A DNA stretch of 44,701 bases from Desulfuromonadaceae bacterium (GCA_028683435.1 JAQUIG010000021.1:1-44701); one strand, 5' to 3'. Positions 1-7,020 are shown, counted from the first letter of the stretch. The notes: generated by a model from the sequence alone, not told the origin. A program made the numbers and translations.

Positions 1-25
1 CTCCTCTTGTTTCAACTCGTTGTTG

Positions 26-57
26 ACCGGTTCACGCGAGTGCGCGCGTGAACCGGT
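26..57. repeat. 13-bp perfect inverted repeat (hairpin)
   Basis: Bases 26-38 and 45-57 are exact reverse complements around a 6-nt GC-rich loop. The hairpin sits about 10 bp outside the first copy of the 187-bp direct repeat. There is no T-run after it, so it is not a classical terminator. It could be a mobile-element end or the 3' hairpin of a gene beyond the window. Confidence 0.6.
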
Positions 58-67
58 GATCTACCCA

Positions 68-254
68 AACGGAACATTTATCACGTTATTTTTCTATCAG
101 CCTGTCTCCGGCAGACCCGCTCTTCGCTACCAAAACATCCAGCACTATCTATGTTTCTGTCGTTTTGATGACCTCGGCGGGCGAAAACGGTATAGCACGT
201 AATGCCTGTATTGACACTCACTATTAAGATTCGGTTATAACTCACCTTTTAGCC
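68..254. repeat. 187-bp direct repeat, copy 1
   Basis: This segment aligns without gaps to 3158-3344, with about 28 differences by hand count (roughly 85% identity). Most differences cluster in the middle, around 158-178. Read on the minus strand, the repeat begins with the last codons and TAA stop of a gene (RLKGEL-stop here, WLKDEL-stop in copy 2) followed by its 3' flank. The gene body is absent from this copy, where a long palindrome lies next to the break. Confidence 0.8.
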
Positions 255-266
255 GCACACATATCT

Positions 267-313
267 GGGGTCACGTCTACAAATAACAATTTGTTATTTG
301 TAGACGTGACCCC
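267..313. repeat. 47-nt perfect palindrome, REP/MITE-like
   Basis: Two 23-bp arms (267-289 and 291-313) are exact reverse complements around a single central T. The outer part is GC-rich and begins GGGGTCACG; the core is A/T-rich. Perfect palindromes of this kind resemble the stem-loops mobilised by IS200-like/RAYT (Y1) transposases, but no transposase is present here. The sequence just after it shares a 14-mer with 2554-2567. The function is unknown, and it may also act as a terminator for minus-strand transcripts such as the TetR gene. Confidence 0.7.
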
Positions 314-398
314 TTCTGTCTTTCCCTTCTTTTTAGTCCCTCTCAAAGCGATTGGGTGGAACTTTAATCAGACTTGAATGCAGATATGAGTTCCTGTG

Positions 399-998
399 CT
401 ATTTTGTAAGAATCTCACCTGCCAGGTATGGTTGTAAAACGGTTCGCAGCACATTGTTGCCACGTCGAAGAGTGGATTCGTTGACCTCTTCACCGCCAAC
501 TTCAAGATAATTCAGCCAAAACAGAGCCACCAGCCAGATTGCATCTACAAAACTTCCTTTTTCTGTGTCATTCATGGCCTTGATGCTTCCATTGGCAATA
601 CCGCTATCAATTGTGTAACGGATCATGTCCAGCATCTGACGGTTAGTATCATGAAAACACTCTTTCAGCTGTGGATCGTTCATTATCAGCGCAGTTAATT
701 CACGTTTGAAGAAACGATAGCGCCAGTTGTACTCCTGAATCATGATAAAGGTTTGCTCCATAGCCTCTATCGATCCTGGCTGATACTCATTGAGGATGAT
801 TTGGTACTGTTCAAGACCATATGCGTCCATCTGTTTGAAAATGGCGCGTATGATGTCTTCCTTGTTGCGGAAATGGTAGTAAAGGTTACCGGGACTGATG
901 CCAATGGCGGTGGCAATATGATTGGTCGAAACTGCCCTGGTCCCCTGTTCGTTAAAGAGCTGAATAGCAGTATGTATAATTTTATCACGTGTTTTCAT
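399..998 (-). CDS. TetR/AcrR family transcriptional regulator
   Basis: This is a 199-aa one-domain-plus-ligand-domain repressor. Residues 1-50 carry the TetR helix-turn-helix: a DKIIHTAIQLFNEQG helix, the turn VSTNHIATAIGIS, and the GNLYYHFRNKEDI recognition helix. Residues 60-199 are the all-helical ligand/dimer region, with the YRFFKREL segment typical of the PF13972-like subgroup. The gene lies 90 bp downstream of the radical SAM gene on the same strand, so the two are probably co-transcribed. The perfect palindrome at 2463-2505 upstream of that operon is its most likely operator (inference). The ligand is unknown. The length is normal for the family and no frame damage is seen. Confidence 0.9.
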   Translation of the reverse strand: MKTRDKIIHTAIQLFNEQGTRAVSTNHIATAIGISPGNLYYHFRNKEDIIRAIFKQMDAYGLEQYQIILNEYQPGSIEAMEQTFIMIQEYNWRYRFFKRELTALIMNDPQLKECFHDTNRQMLDMIRYTIDSGIANGSIKAMNDTEKGSFVDAIWLVALFWLNYLEVGGEEVNESTLRRGNNVLRTVLQPYLAGEILTK

Positions 999-1088
999 GT
1001 CTGAAATTACCTTTGATGACCATGACGACTAACAGTCCTGCCACCGCGATAATGCTGAAACTTTCCCCTCACTTCACAGCGCATATCG

Positions 1089-2447
1089 TCAGTAATCAAG
1101 ATGCATCGTCTTGAATTTTTCCAGAACCCGCCTGAATATTTTTATACGGATCAGCATCCCATGCAGACCAAAGCGAAAAAGTGTCGGCACCACCCGGTAA
1201 AACGGTACGGCCTTGATCCAGAGGTTGGCAAACTCCTTGTAAAAGTCCTGTATTGGCAACGTCGTAGGGAACAGGGTGTGCAGCATGTCATATAATTCAG
1301 GTTTACGAGACAACAGCTCATCTTCCCTTGTGTCATGAAGTTCAGTGCCAGGAAGAGGTGTCATGACGGTAAATGTTGCGTATGTGTGTTTCATCTTTCG
1401 GACGTACGCCAGCAAGGTGCTGAAGTCTTCTTTAGTATAAGCCGGATCAACCATGTAGGAGGCGTACATCATTATCCCGAGGCTATCAAGGATTTTGACC
1501 GCCTCTGCCTGTTGCGCCGTGCTGATCCCTTTCTTCATGGCTTTGAGCCGTGCATCCGAGAAGTCCTCCATCCCTACAAATACCTGTGCAAGGCCAATTT
1601 TAGACCATTTGGCGAAGAGTTCGGGGTGATTCACAATGGTGTCCACTCGGCCATAGAGAAAGTACTTTTTGCGGATACCGGCTGCGGCAATCAAGTCGGC
1701 CAACTTGTCCATCCGCGTTACATCACACATGGATTCGTCGTCACAGAAAAAGACATTAGGCTCCGCCACGGTGAGCAACTCCTCGACAACCTGCTCGGGG
1801 GCTCGGCGCAGGTATTTCCCTTCAGTGATCTTCCAGAGTGCACAGAAGGTGCAGCGCGCCGTGCAGCCAAGCGAAGTGCGTACCGAGGCCAGCGGCGTGA
1901 ACCACTCGCTGAAGTACTGCTTCCGGTAACTAGCCGTGAGAGTGCGGTCAGGAAACGGCAGTTCGTTAAGATCCGTGTAAGGTCGCGGTTTACTGAATAT
2001 CATTCCATCTACGTGGGGGATGCCAATGCCGCTAATGGGTGAGAAGCTGCTTGCTGTTTCCAGCGCGCGGAGGATTTCCCGTAGAGTGAAAACCCCTTCA
2101 CCAATAACCACTACGTCAATCCGGGCATCATTGAAATCTTTTGGTTGTACCGTGGCATGGTGGCCACCAACAATAATCAGGACTTTGGGAGAGATGGCTT
2201 TCAGGCGTTCCGCTATTTTTTTAATGATATTGACATGGCTGGTAAAGCCGGTCAGTCCCACCGCATCAGGTTGAAACCGGCAGTATATGCTTTCGTAATC
2301 AGCTTCAATCCTGGCATCAAGCAACTGAACATCGTGGCCATCTTTCTTCAAACCTGCCCCGAGGTATTCAAGGGCCAATGGCTCAAAAAGGAAAATCTTA
2401 TCTATCAATGGATCACAACTAGGGGGTTGAATGAGAAGTACTTTCAT
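1089..2447 (-). CDS. cobalamin-binding radical SAM enzyme (class B type)
   Basis: This 452-aa protein has an N-terminal B12-binding Rossmann-like domain (about residues 1-140: MKVLLIQPP start, GAGLKKDGHDVQLLD, VGGHHATV, VIGEG). A radical SAM core follows, with C195-x3-C199-x2-C202 for the [4Fe-4S] cluster that cleaves S-adenosylmethionine. The classic DxHxxG cobalamin-ligand motif is absent, as in many class B radical SAM proteins. The family includes methyltransferases (including HpnR-type hopanoid methylases) and cyclases such as BchE; the substrate cannot be read from the sequence. An AGGAAGA ribosome binding site precedes the ATG. The gene is first in a likely two-gene operon with the TetR regulator. 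The neighbouring thioesterase and acyl-ligase remnants hint at lipid or acyl chemistry, which is inference only. Confidence 0.9.
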   Translation of the reverse strand: MKVLLIQPPSCDPLIDKIFLFEPLALEYLGAGLKKDGHDVQLLDARIEADYESIYCRFQPDAVGLTGFTSHVNIIKKIAERLKAISPKVLIIVGGHHATVQPKDFNDARIDVVVIGEGVFTLREILRALETASSFSPISGIGIPHVDGMIFSKPRPYTDLNELPFPDRTLTASYRKQYFSEWFTPLASVRTSLGCTARCTFCALWKITEGKYLRRAPEQVVEELLTVAEPNVFFCDDESMCDVTRMDKLADLIAAAGIRKKYFLYGRVDTIVNHPELFAKWSKIGLAQVFVGMEDFSDARLKAMKKGISTAQQAEAVKILDSLGIMMYASYMVDPAYTKEDFSTLLAYVRKMKHTYATFTVMTPLPGTELHDTREDELLSRKPELYDMLHTLFPTTLPIQDFYKEFANLWIKAVPFYRVVPTLFRFGLHGMLIRIKIFRRVLEKFKTMHLDY

Positions 2448-2462
2448 CTTTTCTCTTCCTTT

Positions 2463-2505
2463 GCATTAGAGTATTTATTCTAAAATAGAATAAATACTCT
2501 AATGC
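2463..2505. promoter_or_regulatory. 20-bp-arm perfect palindrome, candidate TetR operator
   Basis: Arms 2463-2482 and 2486-2505 are exact reverse complements around AAA. The palindrome is A/T-rich and ends 15 nt before the radical SAM start codon, so it covers the place where promoter and leader should be. TetR dimers bind such palindromes, and a TetR gene is in the same operon. It has no T-run or coding function. Autoregulation of the radical SAM-TetR pair is the simplest reading. Confidence 0.65.
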
Positions 2506-2508
2506 GGC

Positions 2509-2575
2509 AAGATGAAAGTTCGGGGCGTTCCCTAAATTTAGTTACACACATAACCCTTCTGTCTTTCTTCTTTTC
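2509..2575. repeat. possible mobile-element remnant sharing a motif with the first palindrome flank
   Basis: The 14-mer at 2554-2567 (CCCTTCTGTCTTTC) is identical to 311-324, next to the 47-nt palindrome, and both are followed by C/T-rich tracts. Upstream in this stretch is a small CTAAATTTAG palindrome. It looks like the flank of the same kind of small element with its hairpin lost. The evidence is a short match only. Confidence 0.35.
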
Positions 2576-2607
2576 AAGCAACTTCTTTTGCCATTATCAA
2601 TATTTTG

Positions 2608-3088
2608 TTAGCTCTCACTCTTCGGGTCCATATTTTCTGGCATCATAACCGCAACCACTTGTCCTTTCGCGCATGCTCTTCCATCTGCAGATAAGGATAT
2701 ATCGACAATGACCTTTCGTTCTTTAAATTTCAATGATAACTCCGCGAAGCTCTAATTCAACTCCTAGAGGGGTCGGTGCAAGGTAGACCACTTTGAGAGT
2801 GCCAGTAACAAATCGAAGGTTCGGTTTCGTGCCCATTTCTATACCAGCAGCTCGGCATGCAGCTGCTGAAGCACTGGCGGTTCCGTGGCAGTCGATTAAA
2901 GAAGCAATAAGGCCACCATAAACAAAGCCAGGAATCGCTATATGGTATGATTCGGGCAAGAAATGAGCGATTGTTTCATCACCATCCCAGTAGCTCTTCA
3001 GCTGGTGCCCTTCTGTATTATTCTTGCCGCATCCATAACAGTGACTTAGCTCTTCTGGGTAGCAGTCTTGGAACGCTTTCTTGCCCAC
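2608..3088 (-). pseudogene. PaaI-type hot-dog thioesterase, frameshifted
   Basis: The start is the GTG at 3088, preceded by AAGGAG six bases upstream; the longer open frame beyond it only reads into the direct repeat. Residues 1-121 give the hot-dog fold start: SHCYGCGKNN, GFVYGGLIASLIDCHGTAS and a C-terminal GTLKVVYLAPTPLGVELELRG strand. The frame stops at 2723 after RGVIIEI. Removing one T from the ATTTAAA run near 2725 restores IKERKVIVDISLSADGRACAKG and ends at a TAA at 2608, the normal thioesterase C-terminus. The total of 481 nt is 160 codons plus one base, exactly a +1 insertion. The family hydrolyses acyl-CoA thioesters; this copy is probably inactive, unless the shift is a sequencing error or is bypassed. 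Confidence 0.8.
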
Positions 3089-3157
3089 TGGAAACTCCTT
3101 GTTTTGTGATAATTGACACGCCTTGGAATAAACGAAATACCTATCGTATTGGCAGCT

Positions 3158-3344
3158 AACGGGACATTTATCCCGTGACTTTTCTAGTCGCCCGTCTCCG
3201 GCAGTCCCGCTCTTCGCTACCAAAACATCCAGCACGATCCTGATTTTGCCGTTTTTAATCACATCGGCGGGCGAAAACGGTATAGCACATAATGCCTGTA
3301 TTAACACCCACTATTAAGATTCGGTTATAACTCATCTTTAAGCC
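3158..3344. repeat. 187-bp direct repeat, copy 2
   Basis: This copy pairs ungapped with 68-254 at about 85% identity. Its high-coordinate end contains the last codons of the acyl-ligase remnant on the minus strand. Its low-coordinate end has an extra short hairpin (CGGGACATTTATCCCG). It occupies the gap between the thioesterase and the acyl-ligase remnant, so the thioesterase start must lie below it. Confidence 0.8.
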
Positions 3345-3585
3345 ACATCAGCCATCCATAGCCGCCAGACGCAATCTCCTTGATCCCCTTCAAAACCAGC
3401 TTGCCGGTCCCAAGAATAGGCAGGCATTCCACCTCACGCGCCGGCGTATGGTCAAGAAATACGTGCTGCTGACGGGCGGAAAGAGTGCTTCGTAACTGCT
3501 CTCGAAGCCTTTCTGTGAAGAGCAGAAGCAATGTTCGAAGTTTTCTCGCTGGAGTTTTTTGAAAATATATATTGACGAGAGCCAC
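3325..3585 (-). pseudogene. C-terminal remnant of an acyl-CoA/acyl-ACP synthetase
   Basis: An 86-codon open frame ends in LPILGTGKLVLKGIKEIA. This matches the A10 motif of adenylate-forming acyl ligases, with the catalytic lysine of GTGK, and most resembles Aas-like acyl-ACP synthetases. The family normally needs more than 500 residues, and neither the AMP-binding P-loop nor the A8 hinge is present. Upstream of about 3558 the frame loses resemblance. Its last codons lie inside direct repeat copy 2. I read it as the broken 3' end of a lost gene. The assignment rests on one motif. Confidence 0.5.
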
Positions 3586-3731
3586 GGTTTGTTGTATCTA
3601 CTTCGGACATTTTCGGAGCCGCCAACTTCGGGTCATGCGGATGCCTTTTTACAAAAATACGCACAATTTACACAGATTTCTGTTGCTAAGCGCGTATCGG
3701 TATTCGTAGGTAGTTAAAATGTTCAATGTTT

Positions 3732-3807
3732 GGGGGTTTAGCTCAGCTGGGAGAGCGCGTCGCTGGCAGCGACGAGGTCATCGGTTCGATCCCGTTAACC
3801 TCCACCA
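3732..3807 (+). tRNA. tRNA-Ala (anticodon GGC)
   Basis: This is a 76-nt cloverleaf including an encoded CCA. The acceptor GGGGGTT pairs with AACCTCC and contains the G3:U70 wobble that identifies alanine tRNAs. The D stem is GCTC/GAGC, the anticodon stem CGTCG/CGACG with loop CTGGCAG gives anticodon GGC, and the T loop is TTCGATC. The T stem has one T-T mismatch. A terminator follows directly, so this is a single-gene unit. Confidence 0.93.
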
Positions 3808-3818
3808 AAAAAACAAGT

Positions 3819-3859
3819 AAGCTTCCTATATGACTGATATAGGAAGCTTTTTGTTTTTT
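3819..3859 (+). terminator. Rho-independent terminator after tRNA-Ala
   Basis: Thirteen-bp perfect arms (3819-3831 and 3837-3849) surround loop GACTG and are followed by a T-rich tract. Confidence 0.9.
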
Positions 3860-3962
3860 ATCCGGAGTCATATCACAAGGATGAAAATGATCAGTTGCGC
3901 GAAAAAATGAGGCCGGACCGTCGCTTCTGTATTGCGCCGTCCAGTTCATCAAGGTGCGATTT

Positions 3963-4035
3963 ATAAAAAAAGACGCAAAGCACTCTGGAAACACCGGCTG
4001 AATAAGCCCCCGGTTTCCTTTGTAACCCTGCGTCT
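3963..4035 (-). terminator. nested-hairpin terminator of the peroxiredoxin gene
   Basis: Read on the minus strand, the outer arms (4029-4035 with 3971-3977) enclose an inner GGAAACC/GGTTTCC-type stem (4010-4018 with 3987-3997). A T-run follows at 3970-3965. It lies about 30 bp past the peroxiredoxin stop codon. Confidence 0.7.
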
Positions 4036-4066
4036 TTGTGTTAAAGAAACGCTATTAGCATCAAAA

Positions 4067-4777
4067 TCAGAATGCCATCTCAGGCTTCCACTCTTTCCAG
4101 ACATTGCCAGCCAGATCCGGGCCCGGTTTGAGGGTCGGTTTACCTGGCACCCAACCGGCGGGTGTCACTTCCCCGGTTGCACGTACATGCTGGAATGCCT
4201 TGATTTGGCGGATCAGTTCATTGACATTGCGGCCAACTTCCGGTGTCATTACTTCCATGGCTCTGATATTGAAATCGGGATCAATGAGGAATCTACCGCG
4301 GATATCAACGCCTGCGGCCGGTTCAAAGACACCGTAGGCCTGGCCAATCAGGCCACTTGCATCGGCAATCATCGGGAACTGCACCCCGCCGGGTATCATC
4401 TTGGAAAGTTCTTCTGCCTGCCATATTTTGTGGACAAAGCGGCTATCCGTACTTGCTGAGAATACTTCTACACCCAGCTCCTTCAATTCTGCATGCTTGA
4501 CGGCGACCGCCGTCAGTTCAGTCGGTCAAACAAAGGTGAAATCGCCCGGATAGAAACAGAGGACAATCCACTTTCCTTTTGAATCAGAGAGTTTCATGGT
4601 TTCGAAGCCGCCGTTCAGATAGACGTTGGCCTCAAAATCCGGGGCAGGATGCCCGACGCGTGCGACTGTCATAATTCGCTCCTCCTTTGGTGGTTGTGCT
4701 GAAGTTGATGAATCCGGCATGTTGCCTGCTGTCAATGGACCTGCTGCCGTTGCAACGCAACCCTGACTAGTTTCCAT
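4067..4777 (-). CDS. selenocysteine-containing peroxiredoxin (AhpC/Prx1 type), UGA read through
   Basis: Two open frames in the same phase (4843-4526 and 4486-4067) join into one 236-aa peroxiredoxin if the TGA at 4528-4526 is read as selenocysteine (residue 84). The motif [14 protein letters not shown] carries Sec exactly where the peroxidatic Cys sits. Supporting motifs are [44 protein letters not shown] and [14 protein letters not shown]-like hairpin lies just downstream of the UGA. The start at 4777 is chosen because AAGGAG is 7 nt upstream; an internal ATG at residue 36 also has a GGAGGAG site, so a shorter form is possible. The usual resolving Cys near the C-terminus (EVCPAGW) is Thr here (EVTPAGW). 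The enzyme reduces H2O2 or organic peroxides. It is monocistronic, with its own terminator. Confidence 0.92.
4498..4515 (-). promoter_or_regulatory. SECIS-like hairpin downstream of the UGA codon
   Basis: Ten bases after the UGA the minus strand reads TGACGGC-GGTC-GCCGTCA, a perfect 7-bp stem with a GGTC loop. The apical loop starts 18 nt after the UGA, within the spacing known for bacterial SECIS elements. The GGU(C) loop resembles the E. coli fdhF element that SelB binds. The hairpin lies inside the coding sequence, as bacterial SECIS elements do. Confidence 0.75.
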
Positions 4778-5063
4778 ACGCATTCTCCTTTTTCCTGAAA
4801 TAGTGCTGCCGACGAGTAGTTGTGACGCAGGTCGCCATGCCACAGATAAAAGTTTAGCACAACCTTATCATGATACAAGCAGCGTAGAGGTTTTTTTGCG
4901 ATTACAGGTGTCGTGTATTTTACGCTGTCAGAGACTTCAGTTCTCTGCTATATAACCGGGCAAAACCAAGTAACGGTTGGGTAGTATCTGATGGATTGAA
5001 CCAACTGTATCAATTTTATTCTTGTCGCCACGTCGTTTCTATTTCCAATTACCGGTGCGAGTT

Positions 5064-5891
5064 ATGAGTTCTGACCACAAACTGTTTTTGACGCCCCGTG
5101 AGGCGGCCCATGCGATCACGATAAACGGTCGCCGCGTTCTTGACCAAAATATCGGGCGCACCCTGGTTCTCAGTCTGCTGGCCGGATTTTACATCGCATT
5201 CGGCGCTCAGTTGTCAACAATTGTCATGCAGGATGCCGCCCAGTTTGTCGGCTTCGGAATCGCCCGGTTTCTGGGCGGAAGCCTCTTCTCGGTCGGCTTG
5301 ATGTTGGTCGTCGTCTGCGGCGCCGAGCTGTTTACCGGAAACAGTCTGCTGGCCGGGGCGGCCCTCCATGGGGAAATATCGTGGCGTAACCTTGCCAAAA
5401 ACTGGACAATTGTGCTGGTCGGCAATTTTGTCGGTGCTCTGTTCTTCGCGTGGCTGCTGTTTGAAACGCGTCTCTGGGAACAGGGGAGCGTTGCTGAAAA
5501 CGCTATTCGCATCGCAACTGTCAAATGCCAACTATCTTTTACGACCGCTTTTGTTCGGGGAATCCTCTGTAACTGGCTCGTCTGCCTTGCTGTGTTTATG
5601 GCCACAGCCGCCCGTGATATCACCGGAAAATTGCTTGCGTGCTATGTGCCTATCATGACCTTCGTTGCGAGTGGATTTGAGCACTCAATTGCCAATATGT
5701 ATTACATTCCAACTGGTCTGTTTATTGCCGGCAAAAACGCGACCGCAGATCCTGCACTAAACTGGTATAATTTTTTCGTTGCTAATCTGCTGCCGGTTAC
5801 TCTTGGTAATATAGTCGGTGGCGTTATTTTTGTCGCCGGTGCCTATTGGTACGCCTACGGCGCAATAGATGCACCGGAACGGCCGCTATAG
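5064..5891 (+). CDS. formate/nitrite transporter family channel
   Basis: This 275-aa FocA/NirC-family membrane protein has six predicted transmembrane segments. Seen motifs are FYIAFGAQLSTIV (helix 1), CGAELFTGN, the helix 3 segment VGNFVGALFFAWL, GILCNWLVCLAVFMA (broken helix 5) and GFEHSIANMYYIP with the conserved central histidine. The family forms pentameric channels for small monovalent anions (formate, nitrite, hydrosulfide); which one cannot be told. The frame is open to a TTG at 5022, but the ATG at 5064 fits the normal N-terminus better; its ribosome binding site is weak. It stands alone between the divergent peroxiredoxin and ispG. Confidence 0.9.
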   Translation: MSSDHKLFLTPREAAHAITINGRRVLDQNIGRTLVLSLLAGFYIAFGAQLSTIVMQDAAQFVGFGIARFLGGSLFSVGLMLVVVCGAELFTGNSLLAGAALHGEISWRNLAKNWTIVLVGNFVGALFFAWLLFETRLWEQGSVAENAIRIATVKCQLSFTTAFVRGILCNWLVCLAVFMATAARDITGKLLACYVPIMTFVASGFEHSIANMYYIPTGLFIAGKNATADPALNWYNFFVANLLPVTLGNIVGGVIFVAGAYWYAYGAIDAPERPL

Positions 5892-5973
5892 CATAATCCA
5901 TCTGAGTTGATGCATCACTGAAACTACGCGCCGTTCTTGACTTTCCCGCCCGCCTTTGGCACTATGCACATCC

Positions 5974-7020
5974 ATGAAAAAAATTACCCGGCAAATTTAT
6001 ATCGGCTCTATACCGATCGGCGGTGATGCTCCCTGTTCGGTACAGTCGATGTGCAACACCGATACACGTGATATATCCGCTACAATCGCCCAAATTAAAG
6101 AGCTTGCCGAAGTCGGTTGCGAAATCGTCCGTTGTGCGGTCCCTGATCTGGAGGCTGCCGTCGCCTTGGCGCAGATCAAGCAGATGAGTCCCATTCCGGT
6201 TGTCGCCGACATCCATTTTGACTATAAGCTGGCGCTGCAGGTACTTGAGGGAGGTATTGACGGCCTGCGCCTCAATCCCGGTAATATCGGCGAGAGGTGG
6301 AAGGTTGCCGAAATTGTTGCGTCTGCCGCCGAGCGTAAGATCCCGATCAGGATAGGGGTCAATGCCGGTTCGCTTGAAAAAGAACTGCTGCAGCGCTATG
6401 GACACCCGTCAGCCGAGGCGATGGTTGAATCGGCTATGGGCCACATTCGCATCCTCGAGGATTTAAATTATCGGGAAATAAAGATTTCTCTTAAAGCATC
6501 CGATGTCATGAAGACTGTCGACGCATACCGTCTTTTTTCGGCGCAGTCCGATTACCCTCTGCATATTGGTGTTACCGAAGCCGGCACACTTTTCTCCGGG
6601 ACGATTAAATCGTCGGTCGGACTTGGCATTCTTCTGGCCGAAGGGCTCGGCGATACGATGAGGGTTTCTTTGACCGGAGCGCCGAGAGATGAGGTGCGGG
6701 TTGGTTATGACATCCTTAAAGCCGTCGGATTACGCCAGCGCGGGGTAAACTTTGTCTCCTGTCCGACCTGCGGGCGGTGTCAGATTGATCTGGTCCGCGT
6801 TGCTGAAGATGTTGAGAAGCGGTTGCAGGGTGTCGACAAGAAGATTACCGTTGCCATCATGGGATGCGCAGTTAATGGCCCGGGTGAAGCACGTGAAGCT
6901 GATGTAGGGATCGCCGGCGGACATGGCGAAGGGCTGGTATTCCGCCATGGTGAAATTGTGCGTAAGGTGCCTGAAGGCATGCTCGCTGATGCATTGATGG
7001 AAGAAATATCCAAATTATAG
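5974..7020 (+). CDS. ispG: 4-hydroxy-3-methylbut-2-en-1-yl diphosphate synthase (flavodoxin/ferredoxin), IspG
   Basis: This 348-aa enzyme carries out the penultimate step of the MEP isoprenoid pathway, converting MEcPP to HMBPP with a [4Fe-4S] cluster. The TIM-barrel part opens with TRQIYIGSIPIGGDAPCSVQSM and continues with DIHFDYKLAL and LRLNPGN. The C-terminal cluster domain holds C263-x2-C266, C298 (MGCAVNGPGE) and E305, the four expected ligands. The ATG at 5974 is preferred over the upstream TTG at 5956 because MKKITRQ matches the family start; no strong ribosome binding site is visible. The next gene, proS, is 84 bp downstream, so co-transcription is likely. Confidence 0.97.
   Translation: MKKITRQIYIGSIPIGGDAPCSVQSMCNTDTRDISATIAQIKELAEVGCEIVRCAVPDLEAAVALAQIKQMSPIPVVADIHFDYKLALQVLEGGIDGLRLNPGNIGERWKVAEIVASAAERKIPIRIGVNAGSLEKELLQRYGHPSAEAMVESAMGHIRILEDLNYREIKISLKASDVMKTVDAYRLFSAQSDYPLHIGVTEAGTLFSGTIKSSVGLGILLAEGLGDTMRVSLTGAPRDEVRVGYDILKAVGLRQRGVNFVSCPTCGRCQIDLVRVAEDVEKRLQGVDKKITVAIMGCAVNGPGEAREADVGIAGGHGEGLVFRHGEIVRKVPEGMLADALMEEISKL

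Noticed and set aside
20-202. 60-codon open frame at the window start
   Set aside because: It runs through the hairpin and direct repeat copy 1, has no ribosome binding site and no recognisable motif.
3089-3307. N-terminal extension of the thioesterase frame to 3307
   Set aside because: It reads into the direct repeat, and the GTG at 3088 has a perfect ribosome binding site and fits the family start.
3743-3994. 83-codon minus-strand frame over the tRNA-Ala
   Set aside because: It is the common false frame read from a tRNA and its terminator.
3932-4459. 175-codon plus-strand frame
   Set aside because: It is a shadow of the peroxiredoxin gene and its terminator.
4067-4843. Two separate peroxiredoxin genes or a nonsense pseudogene
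   Set aside because: The halves are in the same frame, the UGA falls on the catalytic Cys position, no other damage is seen and a SECIS-like hairpin follows.
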